Assembly: GCF_002530675.1 (NCBI RefSeq)
Contig: NZ_PCMX01000002.1
Location: forward strand, 43,539-107,538
From: Flavobacterium columnare NBRC 100251 = ATCC 23463
GTDB taxonomy: Bacteria > Bacteroidota > Bacteroidia > Flavobacteriales > Flavobacteriaceae
Direction: 5' to 3'
DNA length: 64,000 nt
Made by a program: the position numbers and the translations under genes. The notes beneath the pieces were generated by a model that did not search any database, was not told the DNA's origin, and saw nothing but the letters and a program-made list of their open reading frames with translations. Below, piece after piece: positions 43,611 to 52,844 of this stretch. How positions within the stretch are numbered: position 1 is the stretch's first letter; each line of letters begins with the position of its first letter.

Positions 43611-44201
43611 TTAATAAAAATTTGATAAAATTTTAAGAATATCCTCCAATTGTTTTCGGGTTTCTTCTAAATTTTCATTTTTTATAACAAAATCACTTTT
43701 AAGGATTTTTTCTTTATCCGATGATTGATTTTTCATACGTTCTAAAACTGCTTCTTTAGTCAACTGATCGCGTTTCATGACTCTTTTAACACGCATTTCT
43801 TCTGAAGCAGTAACTACAATTATTTTATCACAATCCTTATAGCTTCCACTTTCAAAAAGTATAGCTGACTCTTTTATGATAAAAGGATATGAATGATGAA
43901 ATTGCAACCATGTTTTAAAATCTTTAGCTACTAACGGATGTATTAATTCATTCAGTTTTTTTAGTTTTGAAGGATCATTAAAAACAATTTGGGCTAATTG
44001 TTTTCGATCTATTTTTCCTTCTATTAATACTTTATTACCGAATAGCTGCACTACTTGATGAATCGTTTCGGGCAACTCCATTATTTTTCGAGCTTCCTCA
44101 TCAGCTATATAAACAGGCACTCGATTCTCTTGAAATAAACGAGCTATTGTCGTTTTTCCACTGCCTATTCCTCCTGTTAAACCAATAATTTTAGTCATCA
44201 A
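43611..44201 (-). CDS. coaE: Dephospho-CoA kinase
   Basis: Last step of CoA synthesis, phosphorylating the ribose 3'-hydroxyl of dephospho-CoA. P-loop GLTGGIGSGKTTIA at the N-terminus, then IADEEARKIM, HPLVAKDF and the lid segment RDQLTKEAVLERMKNQ. The 196-residue length is typical. Its start overlaps the stop of the glycosyltransferase gene by 4 bases. Confidence 0.94.
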   Translation of the reverse strand: MMTKIIGLTGGIGSGKTTIARLFQENRVPVYIADEEARKIMELPETIHQVVQLFGNKVLIEGKIDRKQLAQIVFNDPSKLKKLNELIHPLVAKDFKTWLQFHHSYPFIIKESAILFESGSYKDCDKIIVVTASEEMRVKRVMKRDQLTKEAVLERMKNQSSDKEKILKSDFVIKNENLEETRKQLEDILKILSNFY

Positions 44202-45199
44202 ACTTTGAAAAATAATTCTGGAAAAGCTTCTTCTGGTGATTTTTTTAAGATATTTATTTTATAATATGATTCTATAAACCCCATACCGTACCCAAAAAAC
44301 TGTCTCCAAACAGCAACGATAGAATACAAACCTACTTTAAAATTCTTATTCTTATATGTTGAAACTGTCATTACCAAAACAGTGTATAAGAAATATAGTT
44401 TTAACAACCAGTCAAACAAAAATAAGAAACTTAAGAATATCCCAAGAAAAAATCCTACGACAAATAAAGACGGTAAAAAGAATGTTGGCTTAGCATACTC
44501 AGGATACCATTTATTTAAAATAGGTCTGACCTTTCCAAATTTATTAACTTGAATATAAAATTTTTCCCAATCAATTCTTCGTTTATGATATACAAAAGCA
44601 TTAGAAATTAATTTTGTTTCAAATCCCATTTCCCACAAACGAATAGACAAATCAGGGTCTTCACCTGGGTGAATATTAGAAAATCCTTTTGATGCTTCAA
44701 ATGCTTTTCTGGAAATTCCCATATTAAAACTTCTAGGTTGAAATTTTCCTATTTTTTCGCTAGCTCCTCTTATACCTCCTGTAGTAAGTACAGAAGTCAT
44801 TGCAAAATTAATAGCCTTTTGGATAGGTGTAAAACTGGCTAACATATCATCGGGGCCTCCAAAACAGTCTACATATTTTTCTGACAAGGATTTTTCAACT
44901 TCCAACAGATATTGCGATGGAAGTATGCAATCGGAATCTAAAATAATATAATAATCCCCTTTTGCATATTGCATTCCAAAATTACGAGAATCGCCTGGGC
45001 CTGAATTATATTTTAGATAATATGTTAAGTTTAACTTGGTTCTATATTTATCTATTATATGCTCACAAGGTACTGTTGAACCATCTTCAACAATAATAAT
45101 TTCAAAAGGCTTATTATAAGTTTGTTTGGTTAAACTTTCTAATAATTCATCTATTTCATCAGGTCTATTATAAACAGGGATAACAAAAGAAAAATTCAT
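44198..45199 (-). CDS. Family 2 glycosyltransferase
   Basis: A GT-A fold inverting transferase of 333 residues. FVIPVYNRPDEIDELLESL at the start, IIVEDGST for sugar-nucleotide binding, LDSDC for the metal-binding DxD region, and GEDPDLSIRLWEMGF for the ED catalytic area. Two or three hydrophobic helices near 245-290 anchor it in the inner membrane. The acceptor is unknown, but envelope or exopolysaccharide synthesis is likely. It is first in an operon with coaE. Confidence 0.9.
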   Translation of the reverse strand: MNFSFVIPVYNRPDEIDELLESLTKQTYNKPFEIIIVEDGSTVPCEHIIDKYRTKLNLTYYLKYNSGPGDSRNFGMQYAKGDYYIILDSDCILPSQYLLEVEKSLSEKYVDCFGGPDDMLASFTPIQKAINFAMTSVLTTGGIRGASEKIGKFQPRSFNMGISRKAFEASKGFSNIHPGEDPDLSIRLWEMGFETKLISNAFVYHKRRIDWEKFYIQVNKFGKVRPILNKWYPEYAKPTFFLPSLFVVGFFLGIFLSFLFLFDWLLKLYFLYTVLVMTVSTYKNKNFKVGLYSIVAVWRQFFGYGMGFIESYYKINILKKSPEEAFPELFFKV

Positions 45200-45216
45200 T
45201 CTTCTTATTTTTTTGA

Positions 45217-45224
45217 CAAAGTTA
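45217..45224 (-). promoter_or_regulatory. -7 element for glycosyltransferase-coaE
   Basis: CAAAGTTA reads TAACTTTG on the minus strand, fitting TAnnTTTG, 18 bases before the glycosyltransferase start. Confidence 0.45.
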
Positions 45225-45583
45225 CATTTTTAACAAAAAAAGTCATGAAAAATAAATGCTTTTTTACCTTATTTTCACGCTTTTTTTCGCTAGAATATTC
45301 CAAAATTACAATTTATCATAAATCCTCCTTCTTTTGATTGCTCTAAGAAGTTTTTTACTACTCTAATGAAAGACATCTAACAATTTAGTTCTATTGAATA
45401 TTTTTTATTTTTAACATTAAACAAGCAAACTAATAACTCCAAAAGTACTTTATTTATAGATTTTATTATAGAGATCGATAGCCGTAGTTTTATATATAAA
45501 ACACTTTTAAAAAAATCAAACTTCTATTTTATTTTAATAGAACCATCTTTTACCTTTATACGATAATTAAAATAGTTTAAAAA
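45225..45583. other. Gene-free spacer between divergent genes
   Basis: An AT-rich stretch of about 360 bp between the glycosyltransferase and the T9SS cargo gene. I see no ORF, repeat-family end or strong hairpin. The promoter of the cargo gene should lie near 45540-45570 but no good TAnnTTTG box was found. Confidence 0.45.
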
Positions 45584-46381
45584 ATGAAGAAGATTATTAT
45601 GTTTTTTTTAGGATGCTTAAGTATCAATGCTCAGTTCAATCAAAATTTTGAAAATTTGCCAAATACTATACAGTTAGAAGTTAACGGGTGGAAAGTTTTA
45701 AACAATAAAGATAATGAATCGAGTTGGGGGCTTTATGCTAATGATAATTACTTTCCTAGAACTGGCAAAAATTGCGCTATGATAGTAAAAGGAAAAAGCT
45801 CTGGTCTTAACGATGATTATTTAATTACTCCTAAAATTTCTGTAACACAAGCTGTAAATGATCAATTGAGTTATTGGATAAGTACGGTATTCATTCCTGA
45901 TAGCGAAAAATACAGTCTACTTAAGCTATCCACAAATAATCCTACTGAAGAGGATTTAAATAATCAATCCAATGTATTAGTTAACAATGAAAACATTGAG
46001 TATCAATGGAAGTTTAAAACGATAGATTTAAGACCCTATATAGGGCAAGATATTTATTTAGCGTTTAAAGTAACTGATCTAAAAGGAGGTATAAAAGTAG
46101 ATGATGTTATAAATAACACTTACGGAACTCTGAGTACCGACATTTTTAGTACCGATTTGTTTCAATTATACCCAAATCCTGTTATTGATCATTTAAAAAT
46201 ATCTTCTCAATCACAAATGAAAAGCATTTCTTTATTTAATCTTTTTGGAGAAGAAATTTACAGTAGAAACATTAATAGCATTGAACATAATTTAGATTTA
46301 TCTAATCTAAAAGCGGGAGTTTATTTTTTAAAAATAAATTCAGGAAAACAAACTAAAACAACAAAAATCATTAAATCTTAA
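45584..46381 (+). CDS. Type IX secretion cargo: choice-of-anchor J domain and sorting tail
   Basis: A 265-residue exported protein. Signal peptide MKKIIMFFLGCLSINA. Residues about 20-175 form a choice-of-anchor J / MAM-like beta-sandwich (FNQNFENLP, GWKVLNNKDNESSWGLY, DDYLITPKI, QDIYLAFKV). The last 75 residues are a type A T9SS sorting domain: FQLYPNPVIDHLKI, ISLFNLFGEEIYS and LKAGVYFLKIN, ending in a basic KTTKIIKS. It should be secreted across the outer membrane and either released or lipid-anchored. Ligand unknown. Consistent with PorD elsewhere in this window. Confidence 0.88.
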   Translation: MKKIIMFFLGCLSINAQFNQNFENLPNTIQLEVNGWKVLNNKDNESSWGLYANDNYFPRTGKNCAMIVKGKSSGLNDDYLITPKISVTQAVNDQLSYWISTVFIPDSEKYSLLKLSTNNPTEEDLNNQSNVLVNNENIEYQWKFKTIDLRPYIGQDIYLAFKVTDLKGGIKVDDVINNTYGTLSTDIFSTDLFQLYPNPVIDHLKISSQSQMKSISLFNLFGEEIYSRNINSIEHNLDLSNLKAGVYFLKINSGKQTKTTKIIKS

Positions 46382-46493
46382 TGGATTGGTTTGCTTTCTT
46401 TAGCGAATATGAAATCTTTTTTGATAGATATTCTGAGTTAGTTTCTATTATTACTAGGTAATTTAAATTAGGGGTCCAGGATATTATATAAAT

Positions 46494-46530
46494 AACACCT
46501 CTCAAAAATATTATTTTTCTGAGAGGTGTT
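46494..46530 (+). terminator. Terminator of the T9SS cargo gene
   Basis: AACACCTCTCA at 46494-46504 pairs perfectly with TGAGAGGTGTT at 46520-46530, followed by TTATT. Confidence 0.75.
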
Positions 46531-46560
46531 TTATTAACAGATGCCTATCTAATCTAAAAG

Positions 46561-46587
46561 ATAAGGCTGTTTTTAGAACAGCCTTAT
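46561..46587 (-). terminator. Terminator of fabV
   Basis: ATAAGGCTGTT at 46561-46571 pairs perfectly with AACAGCCTTAT at 46577-46587. The AAAAG on the left gives a short U-tract for the minus strand. Confidence 0.65.
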
Positions 46588-46614
46588 CTTACATCTATAC
46601 CCTTTGGTCTTTTA

Positions 46615-47805
46615 TTACCCAATACTTTCAATAACAACCCTTTCGTTTGTATCAGCTAAATAATCAACACCTTCAAAACCAAAACCAAATAAATTCAAAA
46701 AGTCACTCTTGTAACCTGCTAAATCTCCTATTTCTTTTAAAGTTTCTGTACTTGCTTGTTCCCATAAAGTTTTAACAGCTTCTTGAACATCTGCGCGCAT
46801 TTCCCAATCATCTACACGAATACGCCCTTTTTCATCTACTGGTACTGCTGCTCCAGTATATAAACATTCTGAAAACAAACGTTGCATTTGTTCAATACAG
46901 CCTTCGTGTATTCCTTTTGTTTTCATTGTTTTATATAATAATGATATATACAATGGAATCACAGGAATTGCGGAACTGGCTTGTGTAACCAAAGCTTTAT
47001 TTACAGATACAAAGGCGCGTCCGTTAATATTCTTTAATTTTTCATCTATTTCAAAGGCTGTTGCTTCAAGGTGGTCCTTGGCACGACCAATAGTTCCTTT
47101 TCTATATACAGCTTCTGTGACTTCTGGGCCAATATACGAATAAGCAACAGTAGTAGCACCTTCAGCTAACACCCCTGCATCCATCATAGCATCCATCCAC
47201 ATTGTCCAATCTTCACCTCCCATTACGACTACTGTATTGTCTATATCTTCTTGTACAGCAGGTTGGATAGAAACTTCTGATACTACTCCTGTATGAAAAT
47301 CAACTGTTTTATCGCTAAAAACCTGACCTATAGGTTTTAATACGGAACGATGTAACACTCCTGTATCTGGGTGCATACGTACTGGTGAAGCTAAACTATA
47401 TACAACAAGATCGACCTGACCCAGGTCCGTTTTTATCATTTCAATCGTTTTTTGCTTAATTTCTTTTGAAAAAGCATCACCATTAATACTTTTAGCATAC
47501 AAACTTGCTTTTTTTGCTTCTTGTTCAAAAGCAGCGGAATTATACCATCCTGGAGTAGCTGTTTTTCCTTCTGCTGGTTCTTTTTCAAAGAAAACCCCAA
47601 TTGTAGAAGCATCACTACCAAAAGCAGCTGTAATTCTAGAAGCTAAACCAAAACCTGTAGAAGCTCCAATGACTAATACTCTCTTTGGTCCATTAATTTT
47701 TCCTTTAGATACTACATAATTAATTTGGTTTTTAACACTTTGAGCACAACCTTCTGGATGTGCTGTCAAGCAGATAAAACCTCTCATTCTCGGTTCAATA
47801 ATCAT
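46615..47805 (-). CDS. fabV: Enoyl-ACP reductase FabV
   Basis: Last reduction step of fatty-acid elongation, trans-2-enoyl thioester to acyl thioester using NADH. At 396 residues it is the FabV form rather than FabI. VLVIGASTGFGLASRI binds the dinucleotide; the catalytic Tyr-x8-Lys lies in SYIGPEVTEAVYRKGTIGRAK (Tyr235 and Lys244 region). FabV enzymes are generally much less sensitive to triclosan than FabI. Monocistronic with its own promoter and terminator. Confidence 0.94.
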   Translation of the reverse strand: MIIEPRMRGFICLTAHPEGCAQSVKNQINYVVSKGKINGPKRVLVIGASTGFGLASRITAAFGSDASTIGVFFEKEPAEGKTATPGWYNSAAFEQEAKKASLYAKSINGDAFSKEIKQKTIEMIKTDLGQVDLVVYSLASPVRMHPDTGVLHRSVLKPIGQVFSDKTVDFHTGVVSEVSIQPAVQEDIDNTVVVMGGEDWTMWMDAMMDAGVLAEGATTVAYSYIGPEVTEAVYRKGTIGRAKDHLEATAFEIDEKLKNINGRAFVSVNKALVTQASSAIPVIPLYISLLYKTMKTKGIHEGCIEQMQRLFSECLYTGAAVPVDEKGRIRVDDWEMRADVQEAVKTLWEQASTETLKEIGDLAGYKSDFLNLFGFGFEGVDYLADTNERVVIESIG

Positions 47806-47828
47806 TTCTTTTCAATTAGTTTGATTAG

Positions 47829-47836
47829 CAAATTTA
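47829..47836 (-). promoter_or_regulatory. -7 element for fabV
   Basis: CAAATTTA reads TAAATTTG on the minus strand, fitting TAnnTTTG, 24 bases before the fabV start and just past the recN stop. Confidence 0.45.
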
Positions 47837-47846
47837 ATTTAAATAA

Positions 47847-49499
47847 TTAGTTAAGCAATGCTTTTGCATGTGCAATAGCAGAGTCTGAAATATTTTTACC
47901 TGATAGCATTTCTGCTATTTCTATTATTCGTTCTTCTAGAGACAGTAATTTTAATTCTGAAACAGTAACATCTGCTCGATCTGATTTAAAAACTTTATAA
48001 TGTTGCTGTCCTTTAGATGCAATTTGGGGTAGATGTGTGATAGCAAACACTTGCATTTTTTCACTCATTAACTTCATTATGTTTGCCATTTTTTGAGCTA
48101 CTTCACCTGACACTCCTGTATCTATTTCATCAAAAATTATTGTTGGCAATTTCGAATAGTTTGCTAAAACCGCTTTTACAGCTAACATGATACGTGACAT
48201 TTCACCTCCTGAAGCTACTTTTTTTAGCAATCCAAAATCAGTTCCTTTGTTTGCAGAAAACAATAATTGGATTTCATCTTTTCCGTTGGCTAAGAATGTT
48301 TCTGACTCTTTTATATCAAATTCAAAACGGGCATTTGACATTCCTAATTCATTTAAAATAATTCCTATTTGAGAAACTAAGGTAGGCACTGCCTCTTTAC
48401 GCTTTTTAGAAATAGTTGTGGTTAATTCTACTAACTTTTCTTGTATTGTATTTATTTCGGATTGTAGTTTTTCTATTTGTTCATCAAGATCTCCTGCAAA
48501 TACAACTTTTGCATCTAAATCTTTTTGAATTTGAATTAATTCTTCTACAGTAGTTACTTGGTGCTTTTTTTGGAGATTATAAATAAGTTGTAGTTTTTGA
48601 CTTACCCATTCTAACTTTTCAGGATCACTAAAAAGTTTTTCTCTTTGATTTTCTAAATCGCTTACTAAATCATCCATTTCTATCAAGACACTTGTTATTC
48701 TTTCAAACAAAGCTTGGTATTCTTGAGAAAAATTTCCTATTTTTTGAAGTGCGTTTTTTACTTCTTTTACATTTTGTAAAATCCCTATTTGCTCTTCATT
48801 ATTTAATGCAATAGATTTATCAAGATTTTCTTTTATTATTTCAATATTGTTTAATTTTTCAAAAATATCTTCTAATTCTTGCTGTTCTCCTTCTTTGAGA
48901 TTAGCATTAACTAATTCTTGTAGCAAAAAACTATTATAATCTGCTTCTTTAGCTAAAGATTCTTTTTCTGATAAAATTTTCTTTAATGATCCTTGAAGTG
49001 ATTTGTACTGTTTTAGATTTTTTTGATAGGTGTTTAATACGGTTCCATTAGAAGCTATAGCATCTAAAATTTCTATTTGATATGATTCCTCTGTTAATTC
49101 ACGTGTTTGCTGTTGTGAATGAATATCAATCAAAAAAGTACCCAACTCTTGTAATTCGGTTAAATTTATAGGACTATCATTTACAAATGCTCTTGACTTA
49201 CCAGAAGGAAGAATTTCACGACGAATTATGGTTACTTCTTCAAAATCCATATCATTTTGTTTAAAAAAATCTTGTAGATTATAGGCAGATAAGTTAAAAT
49301 GAGCTTCTATCACACATTTTTGTTCTTTATCTTTAAGAGATCCTAAATCCGCTCGATTTCCTAAAACTAATCCGAGTGCTCCTAATAGGATGGATTTACC
49401 AGCCCCTGTTTCACCCGTGATTATAGAGAACTGATCAGAAAAATTCATTTCTAATTGTTCTATTAACGCAAAATTTTTAATTGATAATTGTATAAGCAT
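47847..49499 (-). CDS. recN: DNA repair protein RecN
   Basis: SMC-like ATPase acting in double-strand break repair. Walker A GETGAGKSILLGALGLVLG near residue 32, long coiled coils at about 150-345, ABC signature ASGGEMSRIMLAVKAV, and Walker B IIFDEIDTGVSGE. Length 550 is normal. It is last in a run of same-strand genes (bamD, rpoZ, coaBC, porD, recN); the 9-base gap after porD suggests co-transcription. Confidence 0.95.
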   Translation of the reverse strand: MLIQLSIKNFALIEQLEMNFSDQFSIITGETGAGKSILLGALGLVLGNRADLGSLKDKEQKCVIEAHFNLSAYNLQDFFKQNDMDFEEVTIIRREILPSGKSRAFVNDSPINLTELQELGTFLIDIHSQQQTRELTEESYQIEILDAIASNGTVLNTYQKNLKQYKSLQGSLKKILSEKESLAKEADYNSFLLQELVNANLKEGEQQELEDIFEKLNNIEIIKENLDKSIALNNEEQIGILQNVKEVKNALQKIGNFSQEYQALFERITSVLIEMDDLVSDLENQREKLFSDPEKLEWVSQKLQLIYNLQKKHQVTTVEELIQIQKDLDAKVVFAGDLDEQIEKLQSEINTIQEKLVELTTTISKKRKEAVPTLVSQIGIILNELGMSNARFEFDIKESETFLANGKDEIQLLFSANKGTDFGLLKKVASGGEMSRIMLAVKAVLANYSKLPTIIFDEIDTGVSGEVAQKMANIMKLMSEKMQVFAITHLPQIASKGQQHYKVFKSDRADVTVSELKLLSLEERIIEIAEMLSGKNISDSAIAHAKALLN

Positions 49500-49508
49500 G
49501 ATACAAAA

Positions 49509-50399
49509 TTAAAAACTAATCTGACTCCATTTACTAATATTCGTTGGAGATAATTTACTTAATGTTTCAACTAATTGATTTACCTCCATTTTAGGGCCTT
49601 CAGAAAACACATTTAGAATTTCATCGGACTTGGTATCAAAAAAGATTCGAGTCAAATAAGCATTTGGACGAGATACGGCAATTTCTTTTAAATTAAAAAT
49701 GGCTTTTTGCATGGCTTCTTTTCCTTCTTTCGGATTTTCAGCCATCTTGTCTAATGCTTTCAAATGATACTCATAATTTGTTTTACGATAAGACGCAAAA
49801 GTAGGAGATAATATATCATTTACTAAAAAATAACGATTTTGTGGTGAAGTAGCTGCCCATCCTTTTTCTTGTGTTACTTGTGCTTGTGCTACAATACTAG
49901 AAGCTACTTCAAAAGCTTTTGTTCCTCCTTCTAAAGCAAAGGTATCAGCATCTATTCCAATAATCATGTTTGCATAAAAAGCAACTATAGAAATTAAATT
50001 AGATTCATAAGTATTGGGATTGAATACTAAGTTTTGAAATTCGTTATAAGTAAATTTTAATTCTTTATCGTTGATATTTAAAATAGGCGTTGTATAGGTT
50101 GCATTGTATACAGGGCGCGTGGCTGTAACTTGCAAACTGGCCGTAAATTGATTTATATTATCAAAAGAAGTGATATTAAAGAAAAATGAACTGTTTATTT
50201 TTTCATTTGCCTTATATGATTTATCTGTCCATTTTGTATTATTTATGAACTCTGTAAGTGTTTTTTTTAACGTTTTAAATATTTGTTGATTTGTTCCTGA
50301 AACTTGGTTGGTATTAATTTCTACCGTACAATTCAACTCTTGTGCATAATAGCTACTACCGGAGAGGAGACAGATAAATAAGATTAAAAATTTACGCAT
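49509..50399 (-). CDS. porD: PorD (DUF4835) family protein, type IX secretion related
   Basis: A 296-residue periplasmic or outer-membrane-associated protein with a signal peptide (MRKFLILFICLLSGSSYYA). Family landmarks: ELNCTVEINTNQVSGTNQQIFKTL, TKWTDKSYKANEKI, ATRPVYNATYTTPILN and FYANMIIGIDADTFALEGG. This DUF4835 family is annotated as PorD and linked with type IX secretion in Bacteroidota. It overlaps the coaBC stop by 8 bases, the conserved order in flavobacteria. Confidence 0.85.
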   Translation of the reverse strand: MRKFLILFICLLSGSSYYAQELNCTVEINTNQVSGTNQQIFKTLKKTLTEFINNTKWTDKSYKANEKINSSFFFNITSFDNINQFTASLQVTATRPVYNATYTTPILNINDKELKFTYNEFQNLVFNPNTYESNLISIVAFYANMIIGIDADTFALEGGTKAFEVASSIVAQAQVTQEKGWAATSPQNRYFLVNDILSPTFASYRKTNYEYHLKALDKMAENPKEGKEAMQKAIFNLKEIAVSRPNAYLTRIFFDTKSDEILNVFSEGPKMEVNQLVETLSKLSPTNISKWSQISF

Positions 50400-51600
50400 A
50401 ATGATTCACAATTTTATTTACTATATCCATAGCTACTGCTTCTTTTGATTTTAGTTCCTGAGGTTCTATATTAAATTTTTTATCAATAAAAGTAACTTTA
50501 TTGGTAGGTTGTCCAAAACCGGCTCCTGTATCGTTTAATGAGTTCAAAACAATTAAATCTAGGTTCTTTTTCTGAATTTTTTGTTTTGCGTATTCAATTT
50601 CATTTTCTGTTTCTAAAGCAAAACCAATCAAAAACTGATTATTTTTAATTGCTCCTAAAGAAGCTAGAACATCTTTTGTTTTTTCTAATTCAATTACAAA
50701 CGTTGGATCGTTCTTTTTTATTTTTTGGGAGGCTATTTTTTTAGGTTTATAGTCTGCTACTGCTGCTGCTGCAATAGCTACATCTACACTATTATAAACC
50801 TCATGGCAAGCATTATACATATCTTCTGCTGAACGTACTCGTTTTATTTGAATTGTTTTGTTTTTAGTTTGAAGATGAGTTGGCCCTGTGATCAAAATTA
50901 CTTCAGCTCCTAAACCAGCAGCTGCATCAGCTATATCAAATCCCATTTTACCTGTAGAATGATTGCTTATAAATCGAACAGGATCTATAGCTTCATAAGT
51001 GGGACCAGCAGTAATTAATATTTTTTTTCCTTTTAGGGGCAGTTTGCTTTCTAAGTCTTTTTCAATAAAAAAAACAATATTTTCAGGTTCAGCCATACGT
51101 CCTTCACCAGACAGACCGCTTGCTAATTCACCGTTTTCAGCTGGTATCATAATATTACCAAAGCGTTTTAAAGCATCAAAACTAGCTAAGGTTGAAGGGT
51201 GTTTGTACATATCTAAATCCATTGCTGGTGCGAAATAAACGGGACATTTGGCGGATAAATAGGTTGCTAACAAAAGATTGTCGCAATTTCCATTTACCAT
51301 TTTAGACATTGTATTAGCAGTAGCAGGTGCAATGATCATAAAATCAGCCCAAAGCCCTAATTCAACATGGTTATTCCATAAGGCAGCAGCATCCTCTTCG
51401 TTAAAAAAATGAGTATAAACTGGATTTTTGGATAATGTTGAAAGCGTTAACGGAGTAACAAAATCAAGAGAAGCAGGTGTCATGATTACTTGAACCTGAG
51501 CACCTGCTTTTATTAAAAGCCTTACTAATGAAGCCGACTTATAAGCGGCAATTCCACCAGTTACACCTAGTATTATTTTTTTACCACTTAAAACCGACAT
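50392..51600 (-). CDS. coaBC: Phosphopantothenoylcysteine decarboxylase / phosphopantothenate--cysteine ligase
   Basis: Bifunctional CoA synthesis enzyme of 402 residues. The N-terminal CoaC flavodoxin-like decarboxylase has KKIILGVTGGIAAYKSA, the catalytic His in NNHVELGLWAD, PAMDLDMY and a Cys in the flexible GLSGEGRM region. The C-terminal CoaB ligase begins KKILITAGPTYEAIDPVRFI and has the conserved AAVADYKP. With coaD and coaE it completes the second half of the CoA pathway within this window. Confidence 0.95.
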   Translation of the reverse strand: MSVLSGKKIILGVTGGIAAYKSASLVRLLIKAGAQVQVIMTPASLDFVTPLTLSTLSKNPVYTHFFNEEDAAALWNNHVELGLWADFMIIAPATANTMSKMVNGNCDNLLLATYLSAKCPVYFAPAMDLDMYKHPSTLASFDALKRFGNIMIPAENGELASGLSGEGRMAEPENIVFFIEKDLESKLPLKGKKILITAGPTYEAIDPVRFISNHSTGKMGFDIADAAAGLGAEVILITGPTHLQTKNKTIQIKRVRSAEDMYNACHEVYNSVDVAIAAAAVADYKPKKIASQKIKKNDPTFVIELEKTKDVLASLGAIKNNQFLIGFALETENEIEYAKQKIQKKNLDLIVLNSLNDTGAGFGQPTNKVTFIDKKFNIEPQELKSKEAVAMDIVNKIVNHYA

Positions 51601-51615
51601 GTTATTAAGCCTATA

Positions 51616-51930
51616 TTATTTAGTATTCTTATGATAGATTTTTCCTTCTAACCACTCTTGTACTGCTAAAGCATGAGGTTTTGGTAATCTTTCGTAAAAT
51701 TTAGAAACTTCAATTTGCTCTTTGTTTTCAAAAATTTCTTCAAGACTATCATTATAGGTAGCAAACTCGTCTAATTTTTCTATTAATTCTTTTTTGATCT
51801 CAGAATTAATTTGATTAGCTCTTCTTGCCATAATTGTAATAGCTTCATAGATATTTCCGGTTGGTTCTTCAATTTTGTTTTTATTATAAGTAACCGTGTT
51901 AACTGGAGCTGTTGTCTTTTTTAAATCCAT
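51616..51930 (-). CDS. rpoZ: RNA polymerase omega subunit (RpoZ/RPB6 family)
   Basis: A 104-residue protein with the omega signature: EEPTGNIYEAITIMARRANQI followed by KKELIEKLDEFA. The Bacteroidota omega form carries an extra C-terminal segment (ERLPKPHALAVQEWLEG) as seen here. It stabilises the beta' subunit during RNA polymerase assembly. It lies between coaBC and bamD, the conserved flavobacterial order. Confidence 0.88.
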   Translation of the reverse strand: MDLKKTTAPVNTVTYNKNKIEEPTGNIYEAITIMARRANQINSEIKKELIEKLDEFATYNDSLEEIFENKEQIEVSKFYERLPKPHALAVQEWLEGKIYHKNTK

Positions 51931-51939
51931 TCTAATATC

Positions 51940-52734
51940 CTATTTTTGAAATTGTTGTAAATCTTTTTCTATACGAACCAACATTTGATCCGCCTCTTTT
52001 TTAAAACTTGAATCAGCTTTAAACTTCATTAATCCATTATACGCCAAACGAGCCTCTTTTAAACGTTCTTCCATTTTAGTAGTAACACTATTTATAGCCA
52101 ATTTATAGGCTGAATCTAGTTTGTAAAACAAAGCTTTTTCCTTATAAACTGTTCCTGGATAATCAATTAAAAAATTATCCAATGCTTTTAAAGCTGCTTT
52201 ATAATCTGAAATGGTATTGTATTGTTTGGCTATTTCAAATGCTTTTTTTTCTAACTTTTGTTGTAGTCCTAAAACAATTTTATTAGCTTCTGAAAGACTT
52301 GTTGAATTAGGATACTTGTTAATAAATTCTTGCATTTTTGAAATGGCTTTTTCTGTATCTGTTTGATCTAACGAATAAACAGGCGATAACTCTGAGTAAG
52401 ACTTAGCTCCTAAAAAGGCTGCTTCTTCTGCATTCTTACTTTTAGGGTATAAAGCGTTAAAACTTTCAAACTGATACCCCGCTAAATAATATTGTTCTGT
52501 TACAAAATATGATTTAGCAAACATGTAATACAAATTTTCAGCGTCTGCTTTACCTCTATACACAGGAGCTATTTGTTCAAAAAGACGAATAGCTTTTGTA
52601 TATTTTTCTTGTTCGTATTTATGTGTCGCGGCTGTTAACTTAACGGCCGGATCCTCTGATTTCAATGCTTTTTGATACTCACTACAAGAAGCTAACAACA
52701 TTGTAGATAAAATACCTCCTATATATTTATTCAT
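51940..52734 (-). CDS. bamD: Outer membrane protein assembly factor BamD
   Basis: Lipoprotein of the BAM complex with TPR-like repeats. Lipobox MLLASC (Cys about 17), then helical repeats starting KYEQEKYTKAIRLFEQIAP, AGYQFESFNALYPKSKNAEEA and YKAALKALDNFLIDYPG. The 264-residue length is typical. TAACTTTG 67 bases upstream gives a likely promoter for the bamD-rpoZ-coaBC-porD-recN operon. Confidence 0.92.
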   Translation of the reverse strand: MNKYIGGILSTMLLASCSEYQKALKSEDPAVKLTAATHKYEQEKYTKAIRLFEQIAPVYRGKADAENLYYMFAKSYFVTEQYYLAGYQFESFNALYPKSKNAEEAAFLGAKSYSELSPVYSLDQTDTEKAISKMQEFINKYPNSTSLSEANKIVLGLQQKLEKKAFEIAKQYNTISDYKAALKALDNFLIDYPGTVYKEKALFYKLDSAYKLAINSVTTKMEERLKEARLAYNGLMKFKADSSFKKEADQMLVRIEKDLQQFQK

Positions 52735-52800
52735 AAAAATTTACCAACTTTTTTCAAAGACTTATTAGAATACTACAAACACTCCCTAAAAGTCAGAGTG

Positions 52801-52808
52801 CAAAGTTA
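52801..52808 (-). promoter_or_regulatory. -7 element for the bamD operon
   Basis: CAAAGTTA reads TAACTTTG on the minus strand, fitting TAnnTTTG, in the 110-base space between dapA and bamD. Confidence 0.45.
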
Positions 52809-52844
52809 ATTATTAATTTTTTACTTCAAAACTTTATTTTTCTG